DNA of 64,000 nt from Candidatus Sedimenticola sp. (ex Thyasira tokunagai) (GCA_037318855.1 CP134874.1:3410598-3474597); one strand, 5' to 3'; counted from the first letter of the stretch, positions 9,356 to 18,356 are shown. Notes: generated by a model not told the origin, from the sequence alone. Program-made: numbers and translations.

Positions 9356-11194
9356 TTACAGAACCAGCGCCGTCTGATCCCTCTCACACGAGACGGTAAG
9401 ATCAAACGTCTGATCTTTAGGGAAGGTTTGAGCAACAATCCAGATCTGGCTGATCTCGTTACTCAATTCCGGCAGTGCCTTCAGTGCGTTGCGGGTACGC
9501 TCTTCATCAAAAAAGGCAAAGGGCTCATCGAGGAAGAGGAACTGCCGCCCACCTTGTGTACTGTTAACCAGTTTCTGTACCAGGGCCAGTCGCAACGCCA
9601 GCATAATCTGGCGCTGGGTGCCGCTGGAGATCTCTTCGAGGTCAAGAAAATCGCGCTTATCGCTGGAGAAGACTCTGACGGTCAGCTCCTCATCAATCTG
9701 CAGGTGCTCATAACGGTTGTCGGTGAACATCGGCAGGGTCTTGCCGACCAGATCACGCAGATCACGGTTAAAGCGCTGGGAAAGATGACGGCAGGAACCC
9801 TCAAGCAGTTCCATAGCCAGCTCACGAAGTTGCACCCTCCGCTCATGGTCGGCTATACGTTGCAGTACGCCCTCCCGTGCATTAACCAGCGTCTCAGACT
9901 TGCGCCGGCGCTCACTCTCGCTGCGGATCGCCTGATCCTTGTGCACCGTCTTTTCCTGCAGCTTCTGTAGCACCAGACGCATCCACGCCTGCTCACGACC
10001 GGTAAAGTCCCGCACCTCGGTGGGTGTCGCAAGAGAATCGGTAACTCTACGACCGAAGCCAGCTACCTCAGCAGTCTCCGGCCGCTGTTGCAGTTCGTCG
10101 GCAGACGCCTCATCACCTGGCAGATAACCAGCAAATTCAGATGCCCGACCATCTACTGATTTTAGACACTCGGTAAGTTTGTTGGAGAGCGTCTGCAGTT
10201 TGGTAATAGCCGCACCTCTACCGGCCACACGGAACCAGAGCAGCATAAAGAGCAGTGCAAATCCCCCTGCGCCGTAGATCAGCCAGGGGACATACTGGTC
10301 ACCCCACTGAGGGATGAAGCGGATAAGATAGTCCTGCAGCATCAGAGTGTAGTCATGGCCCGGCAGACGCTCAATAAGCCCCCAAGAGATTGCCGGTACC
10401 AGCGCCAACAGCAAGGCTACAAAACGGAGAAAACGGGCACGGCCACGAGCACTTCTGGCACGACGGACTTTTGGGGCACTCTCCTGATAAGCGATTGATG
10501 CCGCATCTAAGCCATCCAGCTCCCTCTGCAGCGTTGCCGATTCAGAGACCAAGTCGTTACGCTCAGCCTCCAGCGCCGCCAGAGCCCCCTCATCCAGATC
10601 CAGCTCAGCAAGCGTCTGATCGAGTTCATCCACCTCAACATCGGCTGCATCAACTGCTTTGCGTTCCTGCTCGATCTCCTGCTCATACTCATAGGCGACA
10701 TACTCCAGTGAAGAGACGCCGGCCATGGTTTTCACCGCATGGCTATGAGGATGGGGTGTAGTGATCTCACGCTGGGCGAGATAGTAGGATTCGATAAACT
10801 CATCGTAGCCGTAGCCGAGAAGCTCATAGAGCGCATCCTCGACCTTGTCATTACCCCGGGCAAATGGCTCCTCCTCCCCGGCGCGACTCAAACGGGCACC
10901 GTGATTGCCGTCACGATCAAGAAAACGGGCGATCTCAAAGATCTCGTCGGATTCGGTACGAAAACGCAGATTGACCGAGCAATGGGTCTCACCCCAGCGA
11001 ATCAGCTTGTTGAGTTCATCGACCCCAAGGGAGAAGGTACGGCCAAACAGACCGAAGCAGACGGTCTCACCGATGCTGCTCTTTCCCGACTCGTTGGGAC
11101 CAGCGATGGTGATAACGCTACTCTCCGGCAGATCTTTGAGGTCAAGCTCACCATACTTGAGGAAATTTCTGGCAGAGATATCGGTGATAATCAT
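9356..11194 (-). CDS. Membrane-anchored Rad50/RecF-like AAA ATPase (YhaN-like)
   Basis: This 612-residue protein has a split ABC/SMC-type ATPase head: Walker A AGPNESGKSS at 31-40, a Q-loop region near 139-142 (LAQR), signature SSGTQRQ at 523-529 and Walker B FLFLDEP at 552-558. The middle is coiled coil (about 165-250 and 405-460) interrupted by two hydrophobic segments, about 255-275 and 301-322, predicted to cross the membrane. That layout matches Bacillus YhaN and its relatives, which usually sit next to an SbcD-like nuclease; no nuclease gene is adjacent here. The ATG overlaps the stop of the small upstream gene by four bases (ATGA), so the two are translationally coupled. A role in DNA-end processing is inference. 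Confidence 0.8.
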   Translation of the reverse strand: MIITDISARNFLKYGELDLKDLPESSVITIAGPNESGKSSIGETVCFGLFGRTFSLGVDELNKLIRWGETHCSVNLRFRTESDEIFEIARFLDRDGNHGARLSRAGEEEPFARGNDKVEDALYELLGYGYDEFIESYYLAQREITTPHPHSHAVKTMAGVSSLEYVAYEYEQEIEQERKAVDAADVEVDELDQTLAELDLDEGALAALEAERNDLVSESATLQRELDGLDAASIAYQESAPKVRRARSARGRARFLRFVALLLALVPAISWGLIERLPGHDYTLMLQDYLIRFIPQWGDQYVPWLIYGAGGFALLFMLLWFRVAGRGAAITKLQTLSNKLTECLKSVDGRASEFAGYLPGDEASADELQQRPETAEVAGFGRRVTDSLATPTEVRDFTGREQAWMRLVLQKLQEKTVHKDQAIRSESERRRKSETLVNAREGVLQRIADHERRVQLRELAMELLEGSCRHLSQRFNRDLRDLVGKTLPMFTDNRYEHLQIDEELTVRVFSSDKRDFLDLEEISSGTQRQIMLALRLALVQKLVNSTQGGRQFLFLDEPFAFFDEERTRNALKALPELSNEISQIWIVAQTFPKDQTFDLTVSCERDQTALVL

Positions 11195-11388
11195 GCGTAG
11201 CCCTCTTCTTCCATCGCCCGCAGCTTGATCAGCACCATCTCCATCGCTTCACGGTAGTCCGCCTCGTTAAACGTCTCGCCTGAATTTTTCCGCTGCTCAA
11301 ACTCAGCATCACAGTAGGCACTGAAATCCTCAGAGGGACTCTCTGTTTCCAGCGTTTCGACGGGGCTTTCGACAGATTCTCCTGCCAT
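11191..11388 (-). CDS. Small acidic protein coupled to the YhaN-like ATPase
   Basis: A 65-residue protein starts MAGESVESPVETLETESPSE. It is strongly acidic and Glu/Ser-rich in its first third and ends in a likely amphipathic helix (NEADYREAMEMVLIKLRAME). I recognise no family. The ATG at 11388 is preceded by GGAG with a six-base gap; the frame extends six or seven codons further to other starts that lack a site. Its stop overlaps the ATPase start by four bases, which strongly suggests a functional pair. Confidence 0.65.
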   Translation of the reverse strand: MAGESVESPVETLETESPSEDFSAYCDAEFEQRKNSGETFNEADYREAMEMVLIKLRAMEEEGYA

Positions 11389-11403
11389 ATCGTTCTCCAA
11401 CAT

Positions 11404-11960
11404 CAATCTATGATTTATTTTCGCGAAACCCAGTATAAGGAGTGGCCCGGAAAAATGCGAGGTAGCATCCTCGTGAATCGAGGGATAGCTTCAAATGCGG
11501 AACTCAGAGAACACTGAGGCACACAGAGGACGCAGAGAGAAGCGTATATTTGAAGAGTAGTGAGCTGAATTGAGTTGCTCCTACTGCTCTCGAACAGCCG
11601 ACCTGTACAAACCATGTATCATCAAGACAATCATAATGATAAGAGGCTCTGTACTATCTTACTGTTCCACACCTATGCTGCTCTGACTGCAGTTGATTCC
11701 AGGTAATGGTTTAAAGCCGACATCGTGCCATGTGGTAGAGAATGTGCGGCGTTCATCGCGGCGAGGGCGCCGCTCCTACAAAGGGGGCACTGCCTTTCTG
11801 GATAAGTGCGTGTAGGAGCCCCGCCCTCGGGGCGATAGGGCGGGCACATTGCTCACTATCTGCGTATGAATAAACTGCGTGGAACAGTAGTTTTGTACAC
11901 AACCATTTAATGATATGGAGTTTTCTCTGCATTCAGCCTGTCAATGCTTCCACATGAAGG
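11404..11960. other. Gene-free spacer with repeats
   Basis: I find no supportable gene. The stretch holds a short hairpin near 11460-11490 (GCGAGGTAGC…TCCTCG), a degenerate relative of the 1099-1435 arms near 11500-11545, and a type 2 REP-like pair at 11754-11836. Confidence 0.6.
11754..11836. repeat. REP-like palindrome pair, type 2
   Basis: CATCGCGGCGAGGGCG…GCTCCTAC is followed, 31 bases on, by GTAGGAGCCCCGCCCTCGGG… in the opposite orientation. Each half is itself GC-rich and self-complementary. It belongs to the same family as 13981-14061 and 16926-17003. Confidence 0.8.
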
Positions 11961-13784
11961 CTAGTTTTCAACCAGCCTGAACCAGGCCGTCAGATCTTCC
12001 AGATCGATCTCCCGCACAGCCACTTCGACTTCAGCATCGAGAGGCATATCCTGACGTACACGGATCTTGGTCTCCAGCGCCAACTCGGGAATGATAAGGG
12101 TAGCCCGGTTATTGCTCATTTCCACCACCACCGCCCTGCCCCGCCAGCCGGGGTTGCGCTGCAAATAGATCAGTTTCCAGTGGCTATTGGAGAGGCGCTC
12201 GGCACGGCGCACCGCGCCACCCACCGCCTCGGCGGCACCGATACGTTCGGTGATCTGTTCCAGAGACATAAGCTCCCGCCCCTGAAGATGAGCTCGCAGC
12301 TGCTGATGGATCACCAGATCCAGATAGCGGCGCAGAGGACTAGTAACCCGGGCATAGGCTTCCAGCCCCAAGCCGGAGTGAGGCTCTTCCTGGGTTTTCA
12401 GGCGTGAGGGTTTGAGTTGGCGACGGTAGGCGAATGATGCCGCCATCCCTTCGGGACGCCCCGGATTCTCTGGTGGTGGCTGGGTGGCAAAAGGAATCGG
12501 CAGCTCATTGGCCAGGGCATAGCGGGCCACCGCCTCCCCCGCCATCATCATCGCGTCCGCCACCATCTGCCGACTCTCCAGGCGTGGCAAGGGTTTGATG
12601 TGAATATCATCATCCTTCACTCGGACACTCACCTCTGGCAGGTTAATCGTTGCGGCTCCGGCATCCATTCGGCGCCGATGGAAACGATCACAGTGCGCCT
12701 TTAAGCCTGCAAAAGGTTCCTCATGAAGACGCTGCTGAATCTCATCATAACTACAGCGTGTCGCCTTGATTCTGCTGATTGCGATGGCGATGTCGGTGAT
12801 CCCGGCCTCCTCATCAAGAGTAAATCCAATGGAGAGTGCCGGTGACTCCTGTTGTAGCCCCAGCCCCAGCTTGTGGGTGGCAGCGGGTGGCAGCATATGG
12901 AGCACTCTCTCCGGCAGATAGAGGTTGGCGGATCGCGCCCGCGCTTCCAAATCCAGCTCAGAGTCCGGTGCCACAAGGGCGGCAACATCGGCCACATGAA
13001 CCCAGATACACTCACCATCGAGACTTATTGCATCATCCGGATCTTCGCTCCCCTCATCATCGATGGCGTAGGCGGCAAGGTGGGTAAGGTCGAGCCGCTC
13101 CTCTTGAGGAAACTCCTCTATTGCCAGATCTGGATTATTCAGCGGCAACGACTGGCGCTGTGGATAGGGGTTGTAGAGTGAGGGCCAGTAGCCGACACCA
13201 GTTAGCATCTTGTGAGCGTTGACCTGATTCTCCTGGCGTTCCAGCGCCTGAAGAATTCGGCTTTTAGACGTCTGACCGAGGGCAAGCTTCTCCACCTCAA
13301 TCAGTCGCTGCCGATCCTCAGGATCCATCTTTCCCCGTTTCATACGCCCAAGAAAGTCATCCCACGCTTGTGCAGCGGCAGCTTTTGCCGCCTGCTCAGC
13401 ACGGTCGGCTGCAATCTGTGACTCACTACGCGCACAGATTCTCTCCGGTGATCCCTCGAAGTAAAGCCCCTCCGATACCAGTTCCCAAGCAGCCCATGCA
13501 GTTACCGGGGTGAAGTCGCCATAGATCAATTCGGCCAACTCATCCAGTTGAGTCTCGCCATCTTCGAGCAGCTCCCACGCCTCTTCGACATTGCCGGAGA
13601 GTGAGTCCAGATCACTCAATCTGTTAAGAGGGCCGGGGTGAAGGATTTCGATATCCTTTGAACGTACCCGTTTGCTTTTGTCCCCTTCGAGTTCGATATC
13701 AATCTTGTCGCTGACTTGGGTGACTAGCGCCGGGCGAATCTTATAAAGCGCAAGCGCACCGGGTGCTGGATTGTATTTCGGCAT
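11961..13784 (-). CDS. RNB-domain exoribonuclease (RNase II/R family)
   Basis: This 607-residue protein has the RNB catalytic core: the acidic cluster AAYAIDDEGSEDPDDAIS at 237-254, the signature ARVTSPLRRYLDLVIHQQLR in the C-terminal half, and a degenerate S1-like tail (about 545-607). The first 230 residues resemble the N-terminal region of the RNase II-like proteins found in cyanobacteria and many proteobacteria, not the cold-shock domains of classical RNase R. It should degrade single-stranded RNA 3'→5' in the cytoplasm. It is a single gene, with repeat-rich spacers on both sides. I would not assign rnr or rnb without a phylogeny. Confidence 0.88.
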   Translation of the reverse strand: MPKYNPAPGALALYKIRPALVTQVSDKIDIELEGDKSKRVRSKDIEILHPGPLNRLSDLDSLSGNVEEAWELLEDGETQLDELAELIYGDFTPVTAWAAWELVSEGLYFEGSPERICARSESQIAADRAEQAAKAAAAQAWDDFLGRMKRGKMDPEDRQRLIEVEKLALGQTSKSRILQALERQENQVNAHKMLTGVGYWPSLYNPYPQRQSLPLNNPDLAIEEFPQEERLDLTHLAAYAIDDEGSEDPDDAISLDGECIWVHVADVAALVAPDSELDLEARARSANLYLPERVLHMLPPAATHKLGLGLQQESPALSIGFTLDEEAGITDIAIAISRIKATRCSYDEIQQRLHEEPFAGLKAHCDRFHRRRMDAGAATINLPEVSVRVKDDDIHIKPLPRLESRQMVADAMMMAGEAVARYALANELPIPFATQPPPENPGRPEGMAASFAYRRQLKPSRLKTQEEPHSGLGLEAYARVTSPLRRYLDLVIHQQLRAHLQGRELMSLEQITERIGAAEAVGGAVRRAERLSNSHWKLIYLQRNPGWRGRAVVVEMSNNRATLIIPELALETKIRVRQDMPLDAEVEVAVREIDLEDLTAWFRLVEN

Positions 13785-14129
13785 TGAGGCCCCATTAGAG
13801 GTAGATCAGCCGCCACTGCCAGAACCGATTATCCGGACAACCACTGTGGCGGAAGAAAAGAGCGCTATGATACCCTTTTAGGATAGGCTGATACCATTGA
13901 AAATAGGGCAAAAGTAATTGACGGAAGAGTCCCCATTTTAGATGGCTGTAAGGGAGACGGCTGCAGGATGGTTTACCACCTGTAGGAGTCCCGCCCCCGG
14001 CGGCGAAGAAATACGGCAGAAGTTGTGCCACGCCCATCGCGGCGAGGGCGCCGCTCCTACACCGAACCGATTAATACCACATTCTGAAGAGGCGCAAAGT
14101 CTCTTCATGACACTTTAGGATTAGGCAAG
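13785..14129. other. Divergent spacer between the RNB gene and ygfZ
   Basis: No gene is visible. It must contain the promoters of both neighbours; I see no convincing -35/-10 pair. It holds the type 2 REP-like pair at 13981-14061. Confidence 0.55.
13981..14061. repeat. REP-like palindrome pair, type 2
   Basis: TGTAGGAGTCCCGCCCCCGG at the left and CATCGCGGCGAGGG…GCTCCTACAC at the right form an inverted pair. The order of the halves is opposite to the copy at 11754 and the same as the copy at 16926. Confidence 0.8.
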
Positions 14130-15161
14130 ATGAACAGTGAATGGCAAGCATTTTTGGAAACTCAGGGCGCCACCGTCGGTAATGACGGGGAGGTACTGTT
14201 CAGTGAGACAGAAGATTTTCCAGAGTGCGCACTGTTCGACCTCTCCCACCTTGGCCTCATTGAGATCAAGGGGGATGATGCAGAGACCTTTCTTCAGGGC
14301 CAGACCACCAACGATGTCACAAAGCTAACCACTCAGCAGAGCCAGTTGAGCAGCCTGTGTACACCCAAGGGTAGGATGCTGGCCAATTTCCGCCTGCTGA
14401 TGCGTGATGATGCCTATCTTCTACAACTGCCGGTGTCGGTCCACGGAGCCATTATTAAACGGCTCTCTATGTACATTCTGATGTCAAAAGTGGTTATCAC
14501 CGATGCCGGCGACCGGCTGGTACGAATTGGTGTGGCCGGTGACTGTGCGCCGGCGCTATTGGAGAAGCATTTCTCCACCCTCCCCACCAACAGTGGAGAG
14601 GTACTCCAGGAGAAAAACTGCACCCTTATCAAACACCCTGGATCCACCAGCCGGTTTGAAATCATCGGCGAGGCAGAGTGCATTATTGATCTCTGGAGCG
14701 CATTGGCCACGGCTGCCGTCCCAGGCAGCCCCGATCTCTGGCCTCTTTATGACCTGCGAGCAGGCATACCCACCATCTTTCAGGAGACTTCAGAGGCATT
14801 CATTCCACAGATGGCCAATATGGATCTTATCGACGGCGTCAGTTTCACCAAAGGGTGTTATACCGGCCAGGAGATCGTTGCGCGCATGAAGTACCTGGGA
14901 AAACTGAAGCGGCGCATGTACCTGGCTCATATAGATGATGATCAACGCCCTCTTCCGGGGGATGACCTATTCTCCAGCAGCAGTACTTCCGGGAAGGGTG
15001 CCGGCAAAGTGGTGGATGCACGCCCCTCGCCCTATGGAGGTTATGAGCTGTTGGCGGAGATGGAGATCAGCGGCTACGAGGGGAATGATATGCACCTTGG
15101 AAGTGAAGAGGGGCCAAAGCTTGAATTCCGGGAGCTACCCTATGTATTTGATGAGGAGTGA
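14130..15161 (+). CDS. ygfZ: Folate-binding protein YgfZ (Fe-S cluster/tRNA modification factor)
   Basis: YgfZ is a GcvT-like, folate-dependent protein that supports Fe-S enzymes such as MiaB. The 343-residue product keeps the family signature KGCYTGQEIVARMKYLGK at about 246-263, with the functionally important Cys, and the N-terminal GcvT-fold segment FLQGQTTNDV. E. coli YgfZ is 326 residues. It is a single gene on the plus strand; its stop lies 15 bases before the heptamer array. Confidence 0.93.
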   Translation: MNSEWQAFLETQGATVGNDGEVLFSETEDFPECALFDLSHLGLIEIKGDDAETFLQGQTTNDVTKLTTQQSQLSSLCTPKGRMLANFRLLMRDDAYLLQLPVSVHGAIIKRLSMYILMSKVVITDAGDRLVRIGVAGDCAPALLEKHFSTLPTNSGEVLQEKNCTLIKHPGSTSRFEIIGEAECIIDLWSALATAAVPGSPDLWPLYDLRAGIPTIFQETSEAFIPQMANMDLIDGVSFTKGCYTGQEIVARMKYLGKLKRRMYLAHIDDDQRPLPGDDLFSSSSTSGKGAGKVVDARPSPYGGYELLAEMEISGYEGNDMHLGSEEGPKLEFRELPYVFDEE

Positions 15162-15176
15162 GATCCTCTAACGGGA

Positions 15177-15344
15177 TTGGCAGTTGGCAGTTGGCAGTTG
15201 GCAGTTGGCAGTTGGCAGTTGGCAGTTGGCAGTTGGCAGTTGGCAGTTGGCAGTTGGCAGTTGGCAGTTGGCAGTTGGCAGTTGGCAGTTGGCAGTTGGC
15301 AGTTGGCAGTTGGCAGTTGGCAGTTGGCAGTTGGCAGTTGGCAG
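15177..15344. repeat. Heptanucleotide tandem array, 24 perfect copies of TTGGCAG
   Basis: The unit TTGGCAG repeats exactly 24 times over 168 bases with no mismatch. Because 7 is not a multiple of 3, every frame cycles through the same seven residues and stays open on both strands (AVGSWQL-type and ANCQLPT-type repeats); I regard these as non-coding. The array fills the gap after ygfZ and ends 136 bases before the HDOD gene start. Confidence 0.98.
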
Positions 15345-15480
15345 AAAGACTGCTTCTTTCCAAAACTCACGGTCAAGCGGTTTCCAAGGAACGGCACTGA
15401 TAACAGATAACTCGACAATGTCAGCCTATACTGTCCGTATAGTATTGAGTGAAGATATCCACTGCCAAGATTGAGAAGAG

Positions 15481-16311
15481 ATGATCAGCGAACTCGAGTT
15501 CCAGGGCGCACTACAAAACGCTATCAGTGAAGATCGAATTATCCTGCCAACCTTGCCGGAGGTGGCGCTTCAAGTGCGGGATGCGGTGGAGAGTGAAGAT
15601 ACCACTGCCGTGCAGGTTGCCGAACTCGTAGCCACCGACGCTGCCCTCTCAGCGCGCCTGCTTCAGGTTGCCAACAGCCCGCTCTATCGCGGCAGATCCC
15701 CCATAGACAGTATCCAGGTAGCAATTACCCGACTCGGCAACAAACTGGTTCGCAGCCTGGTGGTCAGTTTGGCAATGAAACAGATCTTTCAGGCCACCTC
15801 CGATACGCTGGACAGACGGTTGCGTGCGAACTGGGCTCAAAGCGTTCAGATAGCCGCCATCAGTCGGGTACTGGCCCAACCTCTTCCCCAGCTGGACAGG
15901 GATCAGGCGATGTTGGCGGGGCTGATCCACAATATCGGCTCCCTTCCGATTCTGATCATGTCGGAAACCTACCCACAGCTGATCGAAAACGACTCACGCC
16001 TCGACTATTTTGTCGACCAGCTCTCCCCGGCTATTGGTAAGCAGATCCTGGAAGCCTGGGATTTTCCTAATAGTCTGGTGCAGGTGGCCGAGCACTATAA
16101 AGACTTCGCCTATGATGGAAGCATCGATTCCGACTATGTCGATGTTGTCCTTGTAGCACGACTCCAGGCGCTGGACATACACCAGTTGGAAGAGATTGAT
16201 ATTACCCAGGTACCCTCCTTTGCCAAGGTAGGTCTCGAACCTGAAGTGGAGATTGTCACCATAGAAGGCGTAGCGGAGGATCTCGCAGAGGTTGAAGAGA
16301 TTCTACTCTGA
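15481..16311 (+). CDS. HDOD-domain protein
   Basis: This 276-residue protein consists almost entirely of an HDOD domain (about 15-215). It starts with the typical ILPTLPEVALQVRDAV and has the domain's SARLLQVANSPLYRG and ITRLGNKLVRSLVVSLA segments. In the HD position it reads AGLIHNIGSLPIL, so the second metal ligand is replaced and phosphohydrolase activity is not expected, as usual for this family. HDOD proteins are thought to act as signalling or scaffold modules in stress, motility and biofilm control; the partner is unknown. GAAGAG stands immediately ahead of the ATG, a poor ribosome-binding site. The TTGGCAG array lies upstream. Confidence 0.9.
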   Translation: MISELEFQGALQNAISEDRIILPTLPEVALQVRDAVESEDTTAVQVAELVATDAALSARLLQVANSPLYRGRSPIDSIQVAITRLGNKLVRSLVVSLAMKQIFQATSDTLDRRLRANWAQSVQIAAISRVLAQPLPQLDRDQAMLAGLIHNIGSLPILIMSETYPQLIENDSRLDYFVDQLSPAIGKQILEAWDFPNSLVQVAEHYKDFAYDGSIDSDYVDVVLVARLQALDIHQLEEIDITQVPSFAKVGLEPEVEIVTIEGVAEDLAEVEEILL

Positions 16312-16423
16312 ATTTCTAATCGATCCCCCCTAACCATTTATTCCTATTTACCTACTACCAAGCTAAGCGCTAGAATTAGCCGCCAATTTCAATATAAATA
16401 CAGTTCATAGCGCCGGGAAGAAC

Positions 16424-16900
16424 ATGACCAGTCAACGTAAAAAAGAGATCGAATCACTACGTGCCAAGCTCGCCTCCCTGGAAGCTGCTCATGAAAAAGA
16501 AGAGCAAGAGCGTGAAGCACAGAAAAAAATCTACCAACAGCTCCTCTCATCATTGGAAGAGGCAGGCATTTCCTTTGACTCTTTCATTCGCTGCAACTAC
16601 CGCGACATTCGCAAAGTAACGGTAAAGATTGAGCGTGAGAAGGAGAAAGAGAAAGGAGAGAAAACGGCAAAGAGTACGGTCAAACGCACTAAAGCCACAG
16701 TAAAGAAAGGTCGTGGCCGCAAAATCAAGGCAACCGTTACAGTAAAGATTCCCGCAGGCCAATACAGCAATATCCCAGCAGAGCCGAAGAAGGTATTTAC
16801 CGTCAAGGAGAAAGGTCCCCGGCCCAAGGTACTCAAAGCCTACGCCGAAGAGGTGGGCCTGGAAGCCTTTATGAACAACTGCCGAATCGCCGACAGCTAA
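16424..16900 (+). CDS. H-NS-like basic nucleoid protein (probable)
   Basis: This 158-residue protein has three parts: an N-terminal coiled coil (about 3-52, KEIESLRAKLASLEAAHEKE), a very basic Lys/Thr/Val-rich linker (about 66-110, with KSTVKRTKATVKKGRGRK) and a short C-terminal domain containing KEKGPRPKVLKAYAEEVG. That order, and the GPRPK motif followed by a helix, resembles H-NS-family proteins, where the motif inserts into the minor groove of AT-rich DNA. The linker is longer and more histone H1-like than usual. The match is by pattern only. GGGAAG precedes the ATG at 16424. The IS256 element lies downstream, after a REP-like pair. Confidence 0.55.
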   Translation: MTSQRKKEIESLRAKLASLEAAHEKEEQEREAQKKIYQQLLSSLEEAGISFDSFIRCNYRDIRKVTVKIEREKEKEKGEKTAKSTVKRTKATVKKGRGRKIKATVTVKIPAGQYSNIPAEPKKVFTVKEKGPRPKVLKAYAEEVGLEAFMNNCRIADS

Positions 16901-16925
16901 TTAACCACCGTCATCATATTAACCC

Positions 16926-17003
16926 GTAGGAGCCCCGCCCTCGGGGCGATTGAATTGGCAGGGTCTGTGCGATATCCATCGCGGCGAGGGCGCCGCTCCT
17001 ACA
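16926..17003. repeat. REP-like palindrome pair, type 2
   Basis: GTAGGAGCCCCGCCCTCGGG… is followed by CATCGCGGCGAGGG…GCTCCTAC in inverse orientation. It lies 33 bases before the left target-site repeat of the IS256 element. Confidence 0.85.
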
Positions 17004-17043
17004 TAAAAGAGATACAGAGAGGCACTCTGTATCCAGCTTATAT

Positions 17044-18337
17044 GAGGGCGTTCAGAATTCTGTGTCAGCCTAATCGGTTAAATATCCAAAACGCCATCTA
17101 ACCGGCCTTCAAAATATATCGACAACTGGGACAGAGTCAAATTCCAGTTCTGAATCGGCATGGTCCATTTCTTTGAAGCATTCTGGATTCCCATATAGAG
17201 CAGCTTCATGAGGCTGTTTTCATTCGGGAAGGCCCCCTTGGTTTTGGTCAGCTTACGGAACTGCCGATGTACAGCCTCAATGGCATTGGTGGTGTAAACC
17301 ACGCGACGGATGTCCGCAGGGTATTTGAAGTAGACAGATAGATTTTCCCACTTGCTGCGCCACGACTTGAGTACGATTGGGTACTGGGCGCCCCAGCGAC
17401 TCTCCAGCTCGCCCAGCGCCGCCTCTGCCGCCTCCTTGTTCACTGCCTTGTAGACGGGCTTTAGATCGGCCATAAAGGCTTTCTGATTCTTAGAGGCAAC
17501 GTACTTCATCGAGTTGCGGATCTGGTGTATCACGCAGAGCTGAACCTCTGTATCAGGAAAGATGCTGTTAATGGCCTCTGGAAAGCCTTTCAGTCCATCG
17601 ACAGAGGCAATCAGGATATCCTCTATACCGCGATTACTGAGATCAGTCAGTACCGATAGCCAAAAGTTAGCTCCTTCACTTTCAGAGAGATAGAGGCCGA
17701 GTATCTCCTTCTTGCCCTCCAGGTTCAGGCCCAGCACGGTGTAGACGGCCTTGCTGCCATAGCGTCCATCCTCTTTGACCTTGTAGTGGATGGCATCCAG
17801 CCAGACAAATGGGTAATGGCTCTCCAGAGGGCGCTGTTGCCACTGCTTCAGCTCGGGGATGAGCTTGTCAGTTACACTGCTGATCAGTGCGTTGGAGATG
17901 CTCAGACCGTAGAGTTCAGCAACATGTGAGGCGATATCCTGGTAGCTCATTCCCAGGCCAAACATGGAGATAATCTTGCGCTCAATCTCATCAGTCAGGT
18001 GGGTCTGGTGCTTCTTGATCAGTTGTGGCTCAAAGGAGCCTGCACGGTCTCTGGGGGTGTCCAGATCGAAGCTTCCTGACGTTGACTTGATCGTTTTCCT
18101 GCTGGAGCCGTTCTTACGATTTGATGCTTCATCAAGCGCGAGATGTGACTCCAGTTCAGCCTTGAGAGCTGCTTCTGTCAGTTGCTTGATGAGTGGAGTA
18201 AGGATGCCATTCTTGCCAGTCAGGTCTTGACCGTTCTGCAAGGCAGCCAGGGCTTTATTGAAATCGAATTGTTCAGACATGTGTCATTCCTATTTTTGCT
18301 AATTTTACTGAAATGACACAGAATTTCTAACACTCCC
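17044..18337 (-). mobile_element. Intact IS256-family insertion sequence
   Basis: The element is 1294 bases. Its terminal inverted repeats, 17044-17067 and the complement of 18314-18337, share 18 of 24 bases, both ending in ATTCTGTGTCA internally. It is flanked on both sides by the same 8-bp sequence GCTTATAT (17036-17043 and 18338-18345), the target-site duplication size expected for IS256. The transposase gene is full length, so the insertion looks recent and potentially active. It landed 12 bases past the end of lysS without damaging it. Confidence 0.95.
17078..18280 (-). CDS. IS256-family DDE transposase
   Basis: The 400-residue protein has the mutator-type DDE layout of IS256 transposases. 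The first Asp is in FVWLDAIHYKV, the second in IASVDGLKGFPEAI, the Cys/His pair in LCVIHQIRNSMKY, and the catalytic Glu in YTTNAIEAVHRQFRK. N-terminal residues 30-120 form the DNA-binding region. No stop or frameshift interrupts it, and both inverted repeats are present. Confidence 0.98.
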   Translation of the reverse strand: MSEQFDFNKALAALQNGQDLTGKNGILTPLIKQLTEAALKAELESHLALDEASNRKNGSSRKTIKSTSGSFDLDTPRDRAGSFEPQLIKKHQTHLTDEIERKIISMFGLGMSYQDIASHVAELYGLSISNALISSVTDKLIPELKQWQQRPLESHYPFVWLDAIHYKVKEDGRYGSKAVYTVLGLNLEGKKEILGLYLSESEGANFWLSVLTDLSNRGIEDILIASVDGLKGFPEAINSIFPDTEVQLCVIHQIRNSMKYVASKNQKAFMADLKPVYKAVNKEAAEAALGELESRWGAQYPIVLKSWRSKWENLSVYFKYPADIRRVVYTTNAIEAVHRQFRKLTKTKGAFPNENSLMKLLYMGIQNASKKWTMPIQNWNLTLSQLSIYFEGRLDGVLDI

Positions 18338-18356
18338 GCTTATATTTGGCCGACGG

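Noticed and set aside
15177..15344. CRISPR array
   Set aside because: Units are 7 bases with no spacers, and there are no cas genes in the window.
15067..15474. Open frames of 77-98 codons on both strands through the TTGGCAG array
   Set aside because: They arise because a 7-base repeat without stops is open in every frame. The peptides are pure (AVGSWQL)n or (ANCQLPT)n with no start signals.
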